The notes beneath the pieces were generated by a model. That model was not told the origin of the DNA. It saw nothing but the letters and a program-made list of their open reading frames with translations, and did not search any database. A stretch of DNA of 64,000 bases from Blumeriella jaapii. Lineage: Eukaryota > Ascomycota > Leotiomycetes > Helotiales > Drepanopezizaceae. Numbering within the stretch: the first letter of the stretch is position 1; each line of letters starts with the position of its first letter. The position numbers and the translations under genes were made by a program. Positions 1 to 11,231 of the stretch are shown here, piece after piece. The stretch spans positions 186,001 through 250,000 of the forward strand of contig VWND01000080.1 of NCBI GenBank assembly GCA_009599575.1, given 5' to 3'.

Positions 1-640
1 TGCGAAATTCAGTGCTCTATCTCATCACTTAGAGTGATCGCTCGATATCGCAAGACCAACTTTCGTTTAGCAGATCGCTCCCGGGTCACATGATTTGCGA
101 ATGGAGAGTCCCAGCTACCACAGCCACGAGAGTCCTGATATCTGAATCCTCGACTGTGCAAGTTTGAAGATGCCCAGACGTACACGTATGAAACCACCAG
201 GATCTGGCACTGCCGTATCGAGAGGGAGCCCATCGGCTTTACAGCACTGTATCGAGGATCGTGCCAGGGGAAAGACTCACTCTCGCGTAGCCCCCTCGGT
301 TATGTAGCGGACAACAATGGAAATATAAATACAACGTCGGGCCCCTCAACTTTCGGTTTCCTGCTCTCCCCCGCTCCACTCGAATCGTCGACAACATCTC
401 TGTACCGCGTGCAGACGGCACCCTCCTTCTTCATCTCGAGATATCACCGACGGGTCTCCGGGCCCGTCCTCGCCAATTTCAGAATGGGAGCAGCCGCTGC
501 AGCAGTGTGTGCAAAGCTGAAGGACCCCACGTTGCCGCGATTCCAACGATCACTACGCTTCATCGATCACAACCCAGCCGGGTGTACTCTCTCGGTCTAG
601 TTTACCTTCCTTTCACCGGCGTCGGGTACAGCGACCGCAT
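1..640. other. No supported gene; 5' flank of bZIP relic
   Basis: Only short overlapping open frames occur here and none resembles a known protein. The stretch lies directly upstream of the decayed bZIP gene. It may hold the former leader of that gene: intact GCN4/CPC1 genes carry regulatory upstream ORFs, but I cannot show any here. Confidence 0.4.
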
Positions 641-1447
641 CAGGTCAACGACCTCGACTTCGAGTTCGACTAGTTCATCACAGCTCCAGATCAGCGATTC
701 TGGCCAGAGCTCGATTCGGGCGGTTTTTATTTGCCAACACCACGACTCTCGTTACCTGATTTTTCCTTCCCAGATACCAATTGCCTTCTGCCCCTGCATC
801 AACCAATACCCGAGGGCTTGCTCTTTGGTCACAGTTTCGCAGAGTCTTCGGAGTTCGCAAGCGCTCTTCCATTGGATATCGTTGGCGATTTCTGGGATAT
901 TCCTCCTGCTGTCGACATGCCACTTACGTCTCTCAATCTCGCACGGTCGCTCGATACGTCGGTCTATGTGAGTGAGCATGTCACTGCAGGAGCCCTGGGA
1001 ATGCCGAATACTGCGGTATTCCACAACGCCCGGATTCCGGGTTCTGCTTCGACCGATACTGAGCCATCGCCTGAGGGTTATGACTCCCAGCTTATCCTGG
1101 GTGCTGCCAAGTCCAACCTACACGCAAACACGGACAGTCTCCACTCGTTCAGTCAAGATCCGACCCCGTTTCTCAACGATGCCTCACCTGCCCCCTCTCT
1201 TGACTCGTCCACGAAATAATCTTCCACTTCTAGTCCCAGCAAGTCCGCCAAACCGTCACCTCCCGTCTCGATCTCCCCACCGCCCCATGCGCTCGCGGCT
1301 AGCCGGAGCAGCCAAAAACGTATTGACCCGGTCTGTTCTCTCGAGAACTCGCTCGAGGAGACGCAGGAGGAGCGGGATGAGCTAAAGTTGAAGGTTGCGA
1401 GACTCGAGGCCGAGGTGGAGGTTCTGCGGGGGCTGGTACGCAATTGA
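641..1447 (+). pseudogene. Decayed GCN4/CPC1-like bZIP transcription factor
   Basis: One frame can be read from about 641 to the stop at 1445-1447 and is interrupted by TAG at 671-673 and TAA at 1217-1219. Past the second stop it continues as a Ser/Pro-rich linker, a basic region reading ALAASRSSQKR, and a leucine-zipper-like tail (LEETQEERDELKLKVARLEA, then EVEVLRGLVRN). The middle is acidic and hydrophobic, as in activation domains of the GCN4 type that control amino-acid biosynthesis genes. No good ATG is visible: the frame upstream of 671 reads DLDFEFD, then stop, then FITAPDQ. In the basic region the invariant Asn position is His and two Arg positions are Ser, so DNA binding would be impaired. 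Both stops could come from CAG or CAA by C-to-T change. An intron removing either stop cannot be fully excluded. The 5' end is uncertain. Confidence 0.6.
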
Positions 1448-2122
1448 GCGGAAGAAATGTCAGTATGTTTCAAGAGACGTGGTGAAGGGGAAAAGGAAAG
1501 CGAAAGCGAATGGAGGAGCTTCAGACGATGTCGTTTGTAGATAAGAATCGATCGCGGTAATGACTCAGATCGGCAAATTGGGTTCAATCATTGCGCTCCT
1601 CTCCCTCTGACGCTTGGGACTGTAGGAAACACTTACTCTAGGCACGCTTTTCGTCTGATCTCGGAGATTTCTCGAAGCGACACGTTCTACATCACGGTGG
1701 TTCTGCCATCCTTCCTATGTACTATCTATCTACAGCCTCTTCCTACTTGTCCCCAGAATGATACTCCTCGACTCAACGATGCTCCCTATGAGTCGAAAAA
1801 GCGATGTCGCTAGCCAGGCCTTTCTGCTCCGGTCTTCGCAGACATACTCAGGATGACCCATCCATCTCCCTCGCTTGGTCACCTCCCAAGGAAGACAAGC
1901 ACTTGCTCCGCATTCCACTCATGCAGGTCTCAACGGCGGCAGCAGTAGAAGATATTTATTCATAGCCACTAGGGCCATACTCGGCTCTGCCCTCAGATAC
2001 AGTTTTGATACCGGGTGAGTGCGGGATTCGGGTTTTCGCTCTTGACCGTCAGAGCTTGGTGATTCCCTTTGCACGACGAGAATGATGGATATCTCGAGGG
2101 CATCCACGCGAAGCAAGAAACG
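1448..2122. other. Intergenic, nothing recognised
   Basis: Short frames on both strands have no recognisable domains. The stretch separates the bZIP relic from the 3' end of the luciferase-domain gene. Confidence 0.5.
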
Positions 2123-2973
2123 TCACAGCTCTTCACGCCCTGTCATGAACTTCACGCTATTCTCTAGCAAGACCCTCGTTACGTCCAGCTCCCCCTCGTC
2201 TCTGGGACCATAGACCATGACATACGTCCCCGCGACCGAAAACAGATTCATCACGCCCAAGAACGGCTTGGTTCGCGCCAAGCGGTGCCGCTCTACCCAG
2301 TTTTTCTCAATCAGCACTTTGGTGTCGGCGGGCGAGAAGTACAGATGGAACGAGCCGTCCTCGTGAACGTGGCCGATTTCCCCTCGGGACACCCGGGCCG
2401 TGGCCGGAACACCGGACGCGGGATCCTGAAGCAGACTCGGGTGGACGAAGATCGCATCGTGATGCTTCTCGTAGAGCGAGCGTTTCTTCTCCAGGAGAGA
2501 TGGGTGCTTGGCTACTGTGTCGTCGAAGACCTCACGCAAGAGCTAGACCACCGCCAAAGTCAACACAAGCGCACGTGACAGCGGCTCACCCCCCGACATT
2601 GCTCGGCATCTCAGCGTCGACATACCTTCTTCATCGCTTCCGGGGCGTGCTGCGTAAGCTGACGGTGCGGCGCAATACCCGCGAGCGTGGCCCTCCCCCC
2701 GTCCCGGGGCTGCAAGTCCGCGATGGCATCGTGGGCGCCCTCGGATGGATAGTCGTCTGTGCGCGTCACGTCCTTGGGACTGAGGGCGAACGGCCGGACG
2801 AAGATGGTGAGGAGAGCCCAGCCGAAGAGGTTGTAAGGGATTCCACCCCGTCCGAGAGCTAGAAAGGCGCGGTAGTCTCGGATGGCCCAGATGAGAGCGG
2901 CGGTGGAGGCGCCGACGAGTGAGATCGCCAGCGCGCCGGGAATGTGATGGCGATGGAGGAGTCTGCTGCTCAT
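2123..2973 (-). CDS. Luciferase-domain (DUF5519-like) membrane protein
   Basis: Two exons on the minus strand, 2973-2626 and 2542-2123, flank an 83-bp intron with donor GTATGT and acceptor TAG, giving 255 aa. The N-terminus has one hydrophobic segment (about residues 12-31, GALAISLVGASTAALIWAI), so the protein is probably membrane anchored. A Gly-rich motif and PHRQ (residues about 100-107) come next, and a C-terminal domain contains LARTKPFLGVMNLFSVAGTY and a hydrophobic VMVYGPRDEGEL strand. This arrangement recalls the fungal proteins annotated as luciferase domain-containing. That name is historical and does not imply light production; the biochemical role is unknown. The family call is from memory of the motif pattern. 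The exon structure is well supported by frame continuity. Confidence 0.65.
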
Positions 2974-3505
2974 GATGAGTCGCGTCAGATGGGAGACTTG
3001 GTCGGCAATCTGGCGAGGCGGATGAAAGGTCTGTAATGGTCAGAGCTGGACGTTCGAGGTACAGCATGTGGTACGGTTCATAGGTCGATATATATGAGGC
3101 CAAGCGAGGAGCTTCGCTTCTGTGTGTTGTCCCACCAGCTTGTGATAAACACATACATGGGGCCAGCTATCTTTCGATCGACAATTACCGAGCCAACCAT
3201 TATACTGTAACAACGAGAGGACTGAGGTACACCTTGGCTTTTATCCTGTACATACTACAGCTCATACCGCAAGGCTTCAACGCGCTGTCACAGCAATCAA
3301 CTACCAGCGCGACAAGATCGAACTTCAGGAACAACTTACTCCAGGCAACGCTTAAGAAACACAGAGGTCCGACACAATACGAACACGGTCTAGCACATAA
3401 GTAGGAAGCAGTCGGAATCTAATAAACATGGCATCTATCTACCTTGCACACGTTAACTTTTGTGTCAATATTATACAGGGTCATCCCGATCACCCTCACA
3501 ACCAT
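2974..3505. other. Intergenic, nothing recognised
   Basis: It lies between the start of the luciferase-domain gene and the 3' end of WBP1, both on the minus strand, and so should hold the promoter of the former and the terminator of the latter. No distinct element was identified. Confidence 0.4.
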
Positions 3506-5077
3506 CTATTGTACCTTCTTCCCGCTCGTCGTCAACTGCAGCGGCACAGGTTTGCTCCACAGCCACAGCGCAACAAACGCCACCCACCCAGTGACCGTGG
3601 CGCCAATGCCCGCAATCCACGGCCAAGCACCGCTAATGACCCAACTCCTAGGCCACTCGTCGTGCGCAAAGTGACGCACCGTCACGGTGTTCTTCTCCTC
3701 GATGTTGGTATAGAAGGGCCGCTTGTAGTTAACCTTAAAGTTGAAGATGCCGTGCTGGTCGGGCAGCTTGAAGGAAGCGGTGTAGATGCCCCAGCCGGAT
3801 GGGGTTTCCACGTAGGTGAGGGGGAGGCGGTGGAAGGGCGAGAGCATGGAGAATTCGAGTTGCAGGATATCGTTCGCGGGGGGCTTAAAAGCCTTGTAGC
3901 GGTCCCATGAATACTCTCGGATCTCGATATTGTATGTCTGAGGGAGTTAGTGGGCTCTGCGCGATGGGGGAAGAGGGGTACGCACAACATCGTTCTTCAC
4001 TCTGTATATTTTGGGGTTGGTGTCATTACTCTTGACTCCGTTCTCGTTGAGGTAGTGCTCGATGTTGAAGACTTTCAAGATGCCAATCTCACCAAAGGTC
4101 CAGCCTGTGATTTCCTTGGCGAATTGCTGGTTCGAAGTTGCGATCTTCTTCGCGTCCTTCCCAGAACCGCCCAGACCGACGCTGCGCTGAACCTTGGCGT
4201 CAAACCATGCATCCTCAAGCATTTCGGCAGATCCGAGGACCGTAAAGCGGGCCGAGTTTCGTGCCTGCATCGTGGTGACCAGCGACAATTGCTGACCAAC
4301 GGCGAATGGGTCCTCCACACCCTCGACCTCCTCCTTGGGGTTGTACGAGTATGCGGATCGAGGGGCCCGGAGGATTGGGGTCAGAAGCGGGCTGTTGTTC
4401 CCAAGAGTCTGTCCGACAGCTCTGGGAAAGGCAATGAGCTCCTCTCCGGCACCTGTCCCCTTGAAAAAGTTCTGAACGTCGGGTCTGATGGCGTCTGGTC
4501 GGGGTACGAGCAGGACATCATGCTGATCCGAGGCCGAGACGGTATCGTAGTTGAAATGGTCTACCACCAGCGCATTGCGGTCTGCGGGGAGGTGGATGTC
4601 GAGCTCGACGAGGAGAGAGATGAGAGATGTCGGGGTTGGGACAGATGACGAGAGAGTCAAGAGGATGTTCCCGCCGTTCTTGATGAAGTCGAGGAGGAGC
4701 TTTGGAGTGAGGTTGGGTCCTAGTCCTTTGGACTTGGAGGGGAGGATCAGAACATGGTCGTATGCCCTCTCGCCCAGGTGGAACAGGGCCACTTTCTCGT
4801 TCTTGGGCGATTCAAAGGTGAGAGAGAATCCTCTCGCTGCAGTCGCAAACAATTGACATCAGCATTGATCGTGTCCAAAACTCCACCCGGCTGCTATCCC
4901 ATTGCCTCCGGGTCTCCTACCTTCCAAGTCGGCTATGTATTTCGAGTATTTGGCCTTGTCGGCGGCATCCTCCAACACCACCAGCGTCCTGTAGGCCCCT
5001 TCGTGATTGATGGCCCCCACCAGGGAGGCGATTCCCAGTAGCAGGGCGGGGAGTGAGAGTGATTGTGACCACCTCAT
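3506..5077 (-). CDS. wbp1: Oligosaccharyltransferase 48 kDa subunit (WBP1/OST48)
   Basis: Three exons, 5077-4921, 4836-3986 and 3937-3506, with introns of 84 and 48 bp (donors GTAGGA and GTGCGT), encode 479 aa. The product is the WBP1/OST48 subunit of the ER oligosaccharyltransferase, which N-glycosylates nascent proteins. A signal peptide (MRWSQSLSLPALLLGIASLV) precedes the luminal start with TLVVLED. The family core ARGFSLTFESP...AYDHVLILP follows across the first splice junction. A transmembrane helix near the end (WPWIAGIGATVTGWVAFVAL) leads to a short cytosolic tail ending KKVQ, a KKxx dilysine ER-retrieval signal as in yeast WBP1. Length and topology match the family. The start at 5077 is the first ATG before the signal peptide. 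The gene is divergent from NUO9.5 with a short shared upstream region. Confidence 0.95.
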
Positions 5078-5393
5078 GGTCGTCGGCGTCGTTGGCGTTG
5101 AGGTTGTTGAAGCAAACAATTCGGTTGCGAATGTTAACGAGGGAGCTTTAGGAAACGTATGCGTTGCATGGCCCGGGTCACCGGCTGAACGATGATCCGG
5201 GTACCTGTCACGCACGTGATCGGGTTGGAGCTTCGACCTCGACATGGAATTCAGCAGAGCACCATACCGCCGCGAGAGCAACACCACACAACAATTGAAG
5301 GGGACCTGCACTATCAAGTGAGTATTTCTACATCTCCGCCATGCCGTCTCTCGCTCCAATGTCACAGTGCTAACTCCTAACCCTGCAGGCACC
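5078..5393. promoter_or_regulatory. Shared WBP1/NUO9.5 upstream region with 5'-UTR intron
   Basis: The divergent start codons of WBP1 (5077, minus) and NUO9.5 (5394, plus) are 316 bp apart, so the interval must carry both promoters. A likely 5'-UTR intron of NUO9.5 spans 5318-5388: it has donor GTGAGT, a branch-like GCTAACTCCTAAC and acceptor CTGCAG five bases before the ATG. No TATA box was identified. Confidence 0.6.
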
Positions 5394-5695
5394 ATGTCGA
5401 ACGCCGTTCCCCGGTTCTGGTCGCAACCATTGCGTTACATGAAATGGGCCTCCTTGCAGAAGCCCGCCATCTTCTACTCGCTCCTCATCGGCAGTATGGG
5501 GCCTGTCACGATTCTGGTTGTGCCGCCCATCAGACGCTTGGTGGGAGATGAAAAGAGGCCCGAGATTCCGCTCACGTATCCCAGTAGGTGTAGGGGTGGA
5601 CAGTGGGAGTGGCAGTGGGAGTAAGAGCAGAGGCTGACGATGCAACAGTTCCGACCGGGCCGCGGAAGAAGTTAGAGGGCTACGAGGACGAGTGA
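5394..5695 (+). CDS. nuo9.5: NADH:ubiquinone oxidoreductase 9.5 kDa subunit
   Basis: Two exons, 5394-5583 and 5649-5695, around a 65-bp intron (donor GTAGGT, acceptor CAG) give 78 aa. The protein begins MSNAVPRFWSQPLRYMKWAS, continues with a single hydrophobic segment (AIFYSLLIGSMGPVTILVVP), then PPIRR and a hydrophilic tail ending RKKLEGYEDE. This is the layout of the small accessory complex I subunit known in Neurospora as NUO9.5 (NDUFA3-like), which sits in the inner mitochondrial membrane. Size and the PRFW, KPAIF and PPIRR landmarks fit. A 5'-UTR intron probably precedes the start. Confidence 0.9.
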
Positions 5696-6827
5696 TTGCG
5701 CATGCTGTGGACGGAGCGGGTGATGGAGGGTGGTGTACATGTAAGGCTTTACAATGGAAGCATCTGCCACGCAGGCCAAATATCATCCTTGGCGCGGACT
5801 TGGGCGGCTCATGGGATCATTGGCGATCATGTTATAAGTCTTGATCTGAGTGGAAAGAAACTTGGGACAGCCACACATGCACACGAAGGCCGGTCCCGTG
5901 TCGATTCAGAGATGCTATTTTCAGATCGTGTACCGATATCCACCTAGCTCGGCTTTGGGAAACCCTGGGAATAAGTGTCGGCGACGACCCGCTATCTCGA
6001 AAAGGAGGGGGAACATGACTTTGCAGCTGTGGTTTCTTTTTGGCAAACGTGTTTCGCTTCCTGTCCTAAGGCCCGCTACCATTGCAATTCCCATCTTCCA
6101 TTTTATCTTCCTGCCATCGAGAACTGTACATTTTCTCAAGGCAAGTAGTTCTTTACTGTGGACGAGAGGGATTAGCTTTCCACCTCATCTCAAATAGTTT
6201 GTAATACAGAAGAAGCATTCATAGAATGGTTGACCTTGAGTTTCTGGTTTGAGCTAGAGCACTGCATTTATAACGGGCGTTCACGTGCATTCCGAGTTTG
6301 CCAGGAAGAAGGATGACAAGGAACCTAACTTTTTAGGTAAATACGCGGAAAGAATTGTAATGAACAAGGTGATTTTGAGTACTGACTTGGGAGGGTTATA
6401 GGAGACGGCACGGACATGGTGTTGGGTAGTTGCTTGGGACTAGTTATGGTAGCAGTACTACCACACAAGTGTAAGAGCTTGAGATTTACAGTCAAGGTTG
6501 GAGACTAGGAATAGTCGCTGCATTCCTACCCTAATCGCACTGCCTATTTGGTGTTCCATGCCTGAACCCAGGCCTTGTGTTTCCCGGATGCGAAAGTGTG
6601 TTGTCTTGATTTGAAAGCTACTCACGGCCTTGGATACAGATATAGCGGGTGGATGCCACTCGGTATTGGAGACCGTTGCCGATATCCTACTCGTTGTTTT
6701 CGCCCTCTAACCTCGAGGTTCTAATGGTTGCTCTTGAGACATCCTCTTCGACTTCAATCGTGTTGGCAGCAACGCATCTCTTGAAGGTCAACGCTCAACT
6801 ACTACGGCGTTGATATCACACCACAAC
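5696..6827. other. Intergenic, nothing recognised
   Basis: It holds the 3' flank of NUO9.5 and the upstream region of the unknown gene at 6828. Open frames are short and have no domain features. Confidence 0.45.
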
Positions 6828-7517
6828 ATGTCTGCCGCACTCAGAGGTAAACAAACATCTCCCTATTTTCTTACCTCGCTGACCTTGGACTAGCTGCGGC
6901 CCCTGTCTTCCCCGACTTTCGCACTTGGGAAGTAGAGCAGAAACGGGCATCAGCCGCATTCATGGCTATCGCCCACCTCAAGAGAGTGCCTGCGTATGAA
7001 AAACAGGAATGCAAGATGCTTCTTCTAGAAGAGATACTAGAGAAAGGATTTAACATTGTGAATCTCCTCTGCGGCTAAAGAAGGGGGATAATAAGATGCT
7101 GACTGGACTTCACAGACCGAGGAGATCAAGAAAGTTCGGGAGTACTCTGCCATCGAGAAGAACAAAGCTACGCTCGATGATCTCTGCAGCTACGATCCTG
7201 AGGTTAATGAGTTCAAGGCGATGTTGCTGGAGGAGGTGAGGGCTTCGGGGTATGCGTGCAATGATGCAGACGGCATGGTAAGTCGTTTTTCAGGTTACAT
7301 CGACTCGGGAACAAGGCTGAATCGTGAATTGTGCTGTGTACAGAGTGTTCTGCAGGACAAGCTTTTGAGTCATACTCTGTCGGGGATAGGCATGCTCTTG
7401 GATTTGGCCAGCAAGGTGAAGGCAGACGGCCACGCTCTTGGTCCTAGACCAGCATTACCAGTATCAGATAATGCTGTGGCTCCTACTTACTTCTACGAGA
7501 CGCCAGTTTTGAGTTAG
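6828..7517 (+). CDS. Hypothetical protein, four exons
   Basis: Exons 6828-6846, 6894-7057, 7116-7277 and 7344-7517 join in frame to 172 aa. Donors are GTAAAC, GTGAAT and GTAAGT; acceptors are TAG, CAG and CAG. Two of the middle blocks carry an internally similar phrase: KMLLLEEILEKGFNITEEI and KAMLLEEVRASGYACNDADG, so exons 2 and 3 (both about 162 nt of full codons) look like a duplicated helical unit. A third hydrophobic helix (LSHTLSGIGMLLDLASKV) and a Pro-rich end follow. No signal peptide or membrane helix is evident. I do not recognise the family and propose no function. Confidence rests on four consistent exons and three clean introns. Confidence 0.7.
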
Positions 7518-8308
7518 GAAGCTCTGGGGACGCTGGGCGGATAGAACAGAGCAGAGCGTCATACTTCGAACGGGTTGCGGAAGAAAGGAGAACGAGAGGC
7601 CCGGTTGATGGGCATCTTCGGATCGTTTTACACAGCACGGTCAAGTTGTACTTGTGTAAGGGAGTTCATCTGTAGTTCTTGCACAGGGGTACTCGAATAA
7701 TCAGTTTGACCCAAAGCTCGATGGCTTAGGAACAAAGAACAGGAGAACACAACATTGATAAGCGTTCCCTTCGGAGGGCATGTGCCGTTTTTTTCCCTAG
7801 AACTCAACATTATCTATCAATATAACTATCTCTTAAGTTTAATGACCGGAGTAAGTAGAGGATTCGGTGCTTAATGATAAATGATGGGCGTCACAGGTGG
7901 ACTATTGCCCCTCGAAGCGAGGTCCTGGAAGCGTCGAAAATCGGGAAGACAGAACACCGGTCCCAAACAACCACAAGGAATGACTTGGTGACACGGCGCA
8001 GTCAGCTCGAAACATTGGATCTCGGAATGATGCTCGCATCTTTGAAGACATAACAAAACAGCTTTTTTCGTTTTCGCATTTCGGCTACGGCCTCTGGTTT
8101 CTCGGCCCCAGTGTTCATTGTTGCCATCGGCGCTTCTTTGTTTGGAAATAGACGAAACAAGCGTGGCCTGCGATTTTCGGGCAACTGCGATCCCCGTCCC
8201 AGCTTTACTCCCGCGCGCCTTTCTCGACTCGATCTCTCGGACAAAATAACTCTCTGACAGAACAACTCCACAACACAACTCTACAACGCAACTCTACAAC
8301 ACAACACG
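7518..8308. other. Intergenic, upstream of RTA1-like gene
   Basis: No gene is supported. The last 60 bases before the RTA1-like start contain a short repeated ACAACNCAACTCTACAACGC-type run, which looks like an unstructured CA-rich 5' leader. Confidence 0.4.
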
Positions 8309-9388
8309 ATGGACTCGATGGTCGCTTCGTCGAGCCTTGAAGCTCGCAAAACTCCCGCTGAGCTCCTCGCAAACTGCACGGTCGACACCTGCCCCATCGA
8401 AAGCTCGTACTACTTCTACCGGGTTTCTCTCGCCGCAAACGCAGTGTTGATTGCGCTCTTCGCCATCTCTCTGATCGCATTCCTTGCCACCTATGCCTTC
8501 ACGAGAAGAGCCACAGCTTTCCACGTTGCGATTGTGTCGGGCGTCATACTTGAAGTTGTTGGGTATACCGGACGCATCATGAACTGGAAGAACCAGTGGC
8601 AAGAAGAGGGATTCTTGATGCAAATTGTGTGCTTGACTATTGCGCCTGCGTTCATCGCCGGAGGCTTATACCTGTGTCTTCGAAGAATCGTGTACACATT
8701 CGGACCGGAGAATTCGAGAATCGCGCCGGAAACGTACACACGCTTCGTCAGAGCTCCTCTCCAATTCTGAAATCGGCACAGGTTTGCTAACCGCTCCCAG
8801 TTCATCCCTTGTGATCTTCTTTCCCTACTTCTGCAAGCTGCCGGTGGAGGTATCGCCTCCTCTGCTTCCCACCAGCAGAAGTCCACGAAGGTTGGAGATC
8901 ATCTCATGGTCGCCGGGCTTGCATTCCAGGTCTTCACCCTCTTCATCTTCATGATCCTCTGCATCGACTTCGCACTACGAACTCGCGCACGATACAAGTC
9001 CCTGGGCGAAGCCGCCTTCGATCAGAGCCCAGCTTTCATCGCCTTGCGCCGATCGAAGAAGTTCAAGGGTTTCTTGGGAGCCTTGACATTGGCAACCATA
9101 TGCATATTCTGGAGGAGCGTGTACAGAGTCGCGGAGCTTGCCCAGGGCTGGACGGGAAGTCTCATTAAGAAGCAGTGGCTGTTTGTTGGGTTCGAAGGAG
9201 TGATGGTCATCGTGGCATGTTTGGCGCTGAACCTTTTCAATCCCGCATTTGCATTTCCCGAGGATGTGATGGGGTTAGGTGGTCTTGGATCGAAGAGAAA
9301 ATCACGGAAGCAACACGGGGAGAAGAGCGCCAGTGGAGTAAGTGGAAGCAACAGTGACGTTGATGGTGTGGTTAGACCGAATGTCTGA
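8309..9388 (+). CDS. RTA1-like multispan membrane protein
   Basis: Exons 8309-8746 and 8801-9388 around a 54-bp intron (GTCAGA...CCCAG, with a GCTAAC branch) encode 341 aa. The fungal-specific RTA1/RSB1 family has seven transmembrane helices and is implicated in resistance to toxic lipids and drugs and in sphingoid-base export at the plasma membrane. Seen here are an extracellular N-terminus with Cys (NCTVDTCP), helices starting at AANAVLIALFAISLIAFLAT, a conserved GYTGR turn, the APAFIAGGLYLCL segment, and the signature crossing the splice site, FIPCDLLSLLLQAAGGG. The cytosolic C-terminal tail is Ser/Lys-rich. Substrate cannot be read from the sequence. Confidence 0.9.
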
Positions 9389-10409
9389 GCTTCTATGCTT
9401 GCGTTGTGGAGAAGATGAGTCGAGTATCACGTCGCAGTTGGCCTTGCATTGGTGCAAGATGGCGAGAAATTGCTACCTACGGTATCACTTTAGTATATCA
9501 GATGGTTTTTCGCTGTACTTGAGAATAGAAACAAACATATTGCTGTTATTAAAGACTTACGTGGTCATTTGGTCACCTTCTATGCTATTTCTCCTATCTA
9601 TTCAACGATTGGTAGCGTATGAATGTTCTTCTTGTTTGGACATCCGACAGTCTTCTTGGTACTTATGTCGATCCGTCGGCCTGATCTAGTCGTGGTACAG
9701 CCCCCTTCACGCAAGCATGTTACCTATCCTTTGGATGCAGAGCCGTCTTGGTGCAACCTTTCGAGCAGCTCTTTCTACCTAGTTACCCATAATCAAAAAT
9801 CCCAACCAAATTCATGTACGCCCTCGAAGCGGGCAGCCGCCTCAGGTGACGATTTCGTTAGCACTTGACTCTGGGAACATCGCAGACCCTTCCCCATTTA
9901 CTCTTCTATTCGACTTCACTCACAGACAGGCATGTTAGCATCGACGCTTGCTCAAGGCTGGTGGTTGGTAGACATTTACTATTACCAAGGGTGCGTTTTG
10001 CTTCTCCAATTGTTTTCGAACATTGTTTTATGTAGCTGAGCATTGAGGTTCGACATCCTCCTCCGCTCTGAGACCAAGCATCGTCTAACGTGCTCCGGGA
10101 TGGAATTGACTCGAAAGAAGATCTACAGGCAATCATGCCATCAAGGCCCGAATGGGCTGTTCAATCGCTAAACTGATTCAACGTTTGTTGTCTCGATCAT
10201 CCGAGCAGTGGGAACACTGCATACAAGTCGCTGCCGGGTTGGTCATCCACCTACAGATCAACTATCGTACAGTCTGTAGTTCCGTCTCGGTGTTTGGGTA
10301 GGGTTTTCCCCTCTTGCCTGACTTCAGGGATACTGTTTACCAAATTTATGTACGCACGCGGTTGTGTTTTGCGAGCAAAGTGGCTAGGCCCTCTTATCCA
10401 CTTGAGAAG

Positions 10410-10581
10410 TGCCAAAACCAAGAGACCTCGTGTGTTAGAGCTAGCATTTAGCTCGTTTTCCAATTAGCCAGTTAACCTGAAGCCACATCCTTCTGTGCCA
10501 AAACCAAGAGACCTCGTGTGTTAGAGCTAGCATTTAGCTCGTTTTCCAATTAGCCAGTTAACCTGAAGTCACATCCTTCTC
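10410..10581. repeat. 86-bp tandem duplication
   Basis: Two adjacent copies, 10410-10495 and 10496-10581, start TGCCAAAACCAAGAGACCTC and differ at one internal base (AGCCAC versus AGTCAC) and at the last base. A poly-A tract follows 17 bases later. The near-identity indicates a recent duplication. The origin is unknown. Confidence 0.9.
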
Positions 10582-10597
10582 TAGTCACAAAAGATTC

Positions 10598-10598
<1 letters not shown>

Positions 10599-10629
<31 letters not shown>
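10599..10629. repeat. Poly-A tract, 31 bases
   Basis: An uninterrupted A run directly downstream of the tandem duplication. It could be a retroelement tail or a simple homopolymer. Confidence 0.9.
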
Positions 10630-10631
<2 letters not shown>

Positions 10632-11231
10632 GACCAATCCATACCCTCTCTCAAAGAGGAAAATAGAAAAAGAAATTAATTGCAAAAAATGGCAAAAACA
10701 AACCCACCGCAGTGGGGAAAAAAAACCCTTCGAAATGGATTTCGTTTTTTTTTTTTGTCGTGTGTGGTTTGGTGAGTCTAAACCACTCGGCCCCGAATCG
10801 TTACAATCCTCCACACCAGTTTGACCTGACAGATTGCAACCACTATGCCATCTGCGCCTTCTGGATGGTATGTCTCTTTGGTGTTGGTGTACATAAGGTA
10901 GCTAAAAAAAAATTCTAGGTGGGTGGATCCCCGCCGCCGCGTAAGTGCGTGCGTGGGAATTTACGCGATGCGATGTAAACAAGTCGGGAATCTCAACGAT
11001 GTGTTACCTTCTATATTGCGCGGGGTCACGATCGACATCTGTAACCATAGATGCAGTGTTACAGATCTCGAGTGCGATATCCGGAACCTGCAGCAGCCAG
11101 ACTCTTTGGGTTCCCATTGTGTGACTGCTGAGCTCCATAAAGATCCAATGCCCCTCTAAGTTTCGAGTCCGAACCAGTCACTCTATCATTAAAGCAATAT
11201 CATACCAGCAGATCACTTCACACAACTTAAT

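Larger units (their letters stand above)
9389..11231. other. Gene-free stretch with tandem duplication and homopolymers
   Basis: No coding region is supported. It contains an 86-bp tandem duplication (10410-10581), a 31-A tract (10599-10629) and T-rich runs around 10746-10757. Frames over the homopolymers are artefacts. Confidence 0.5.
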
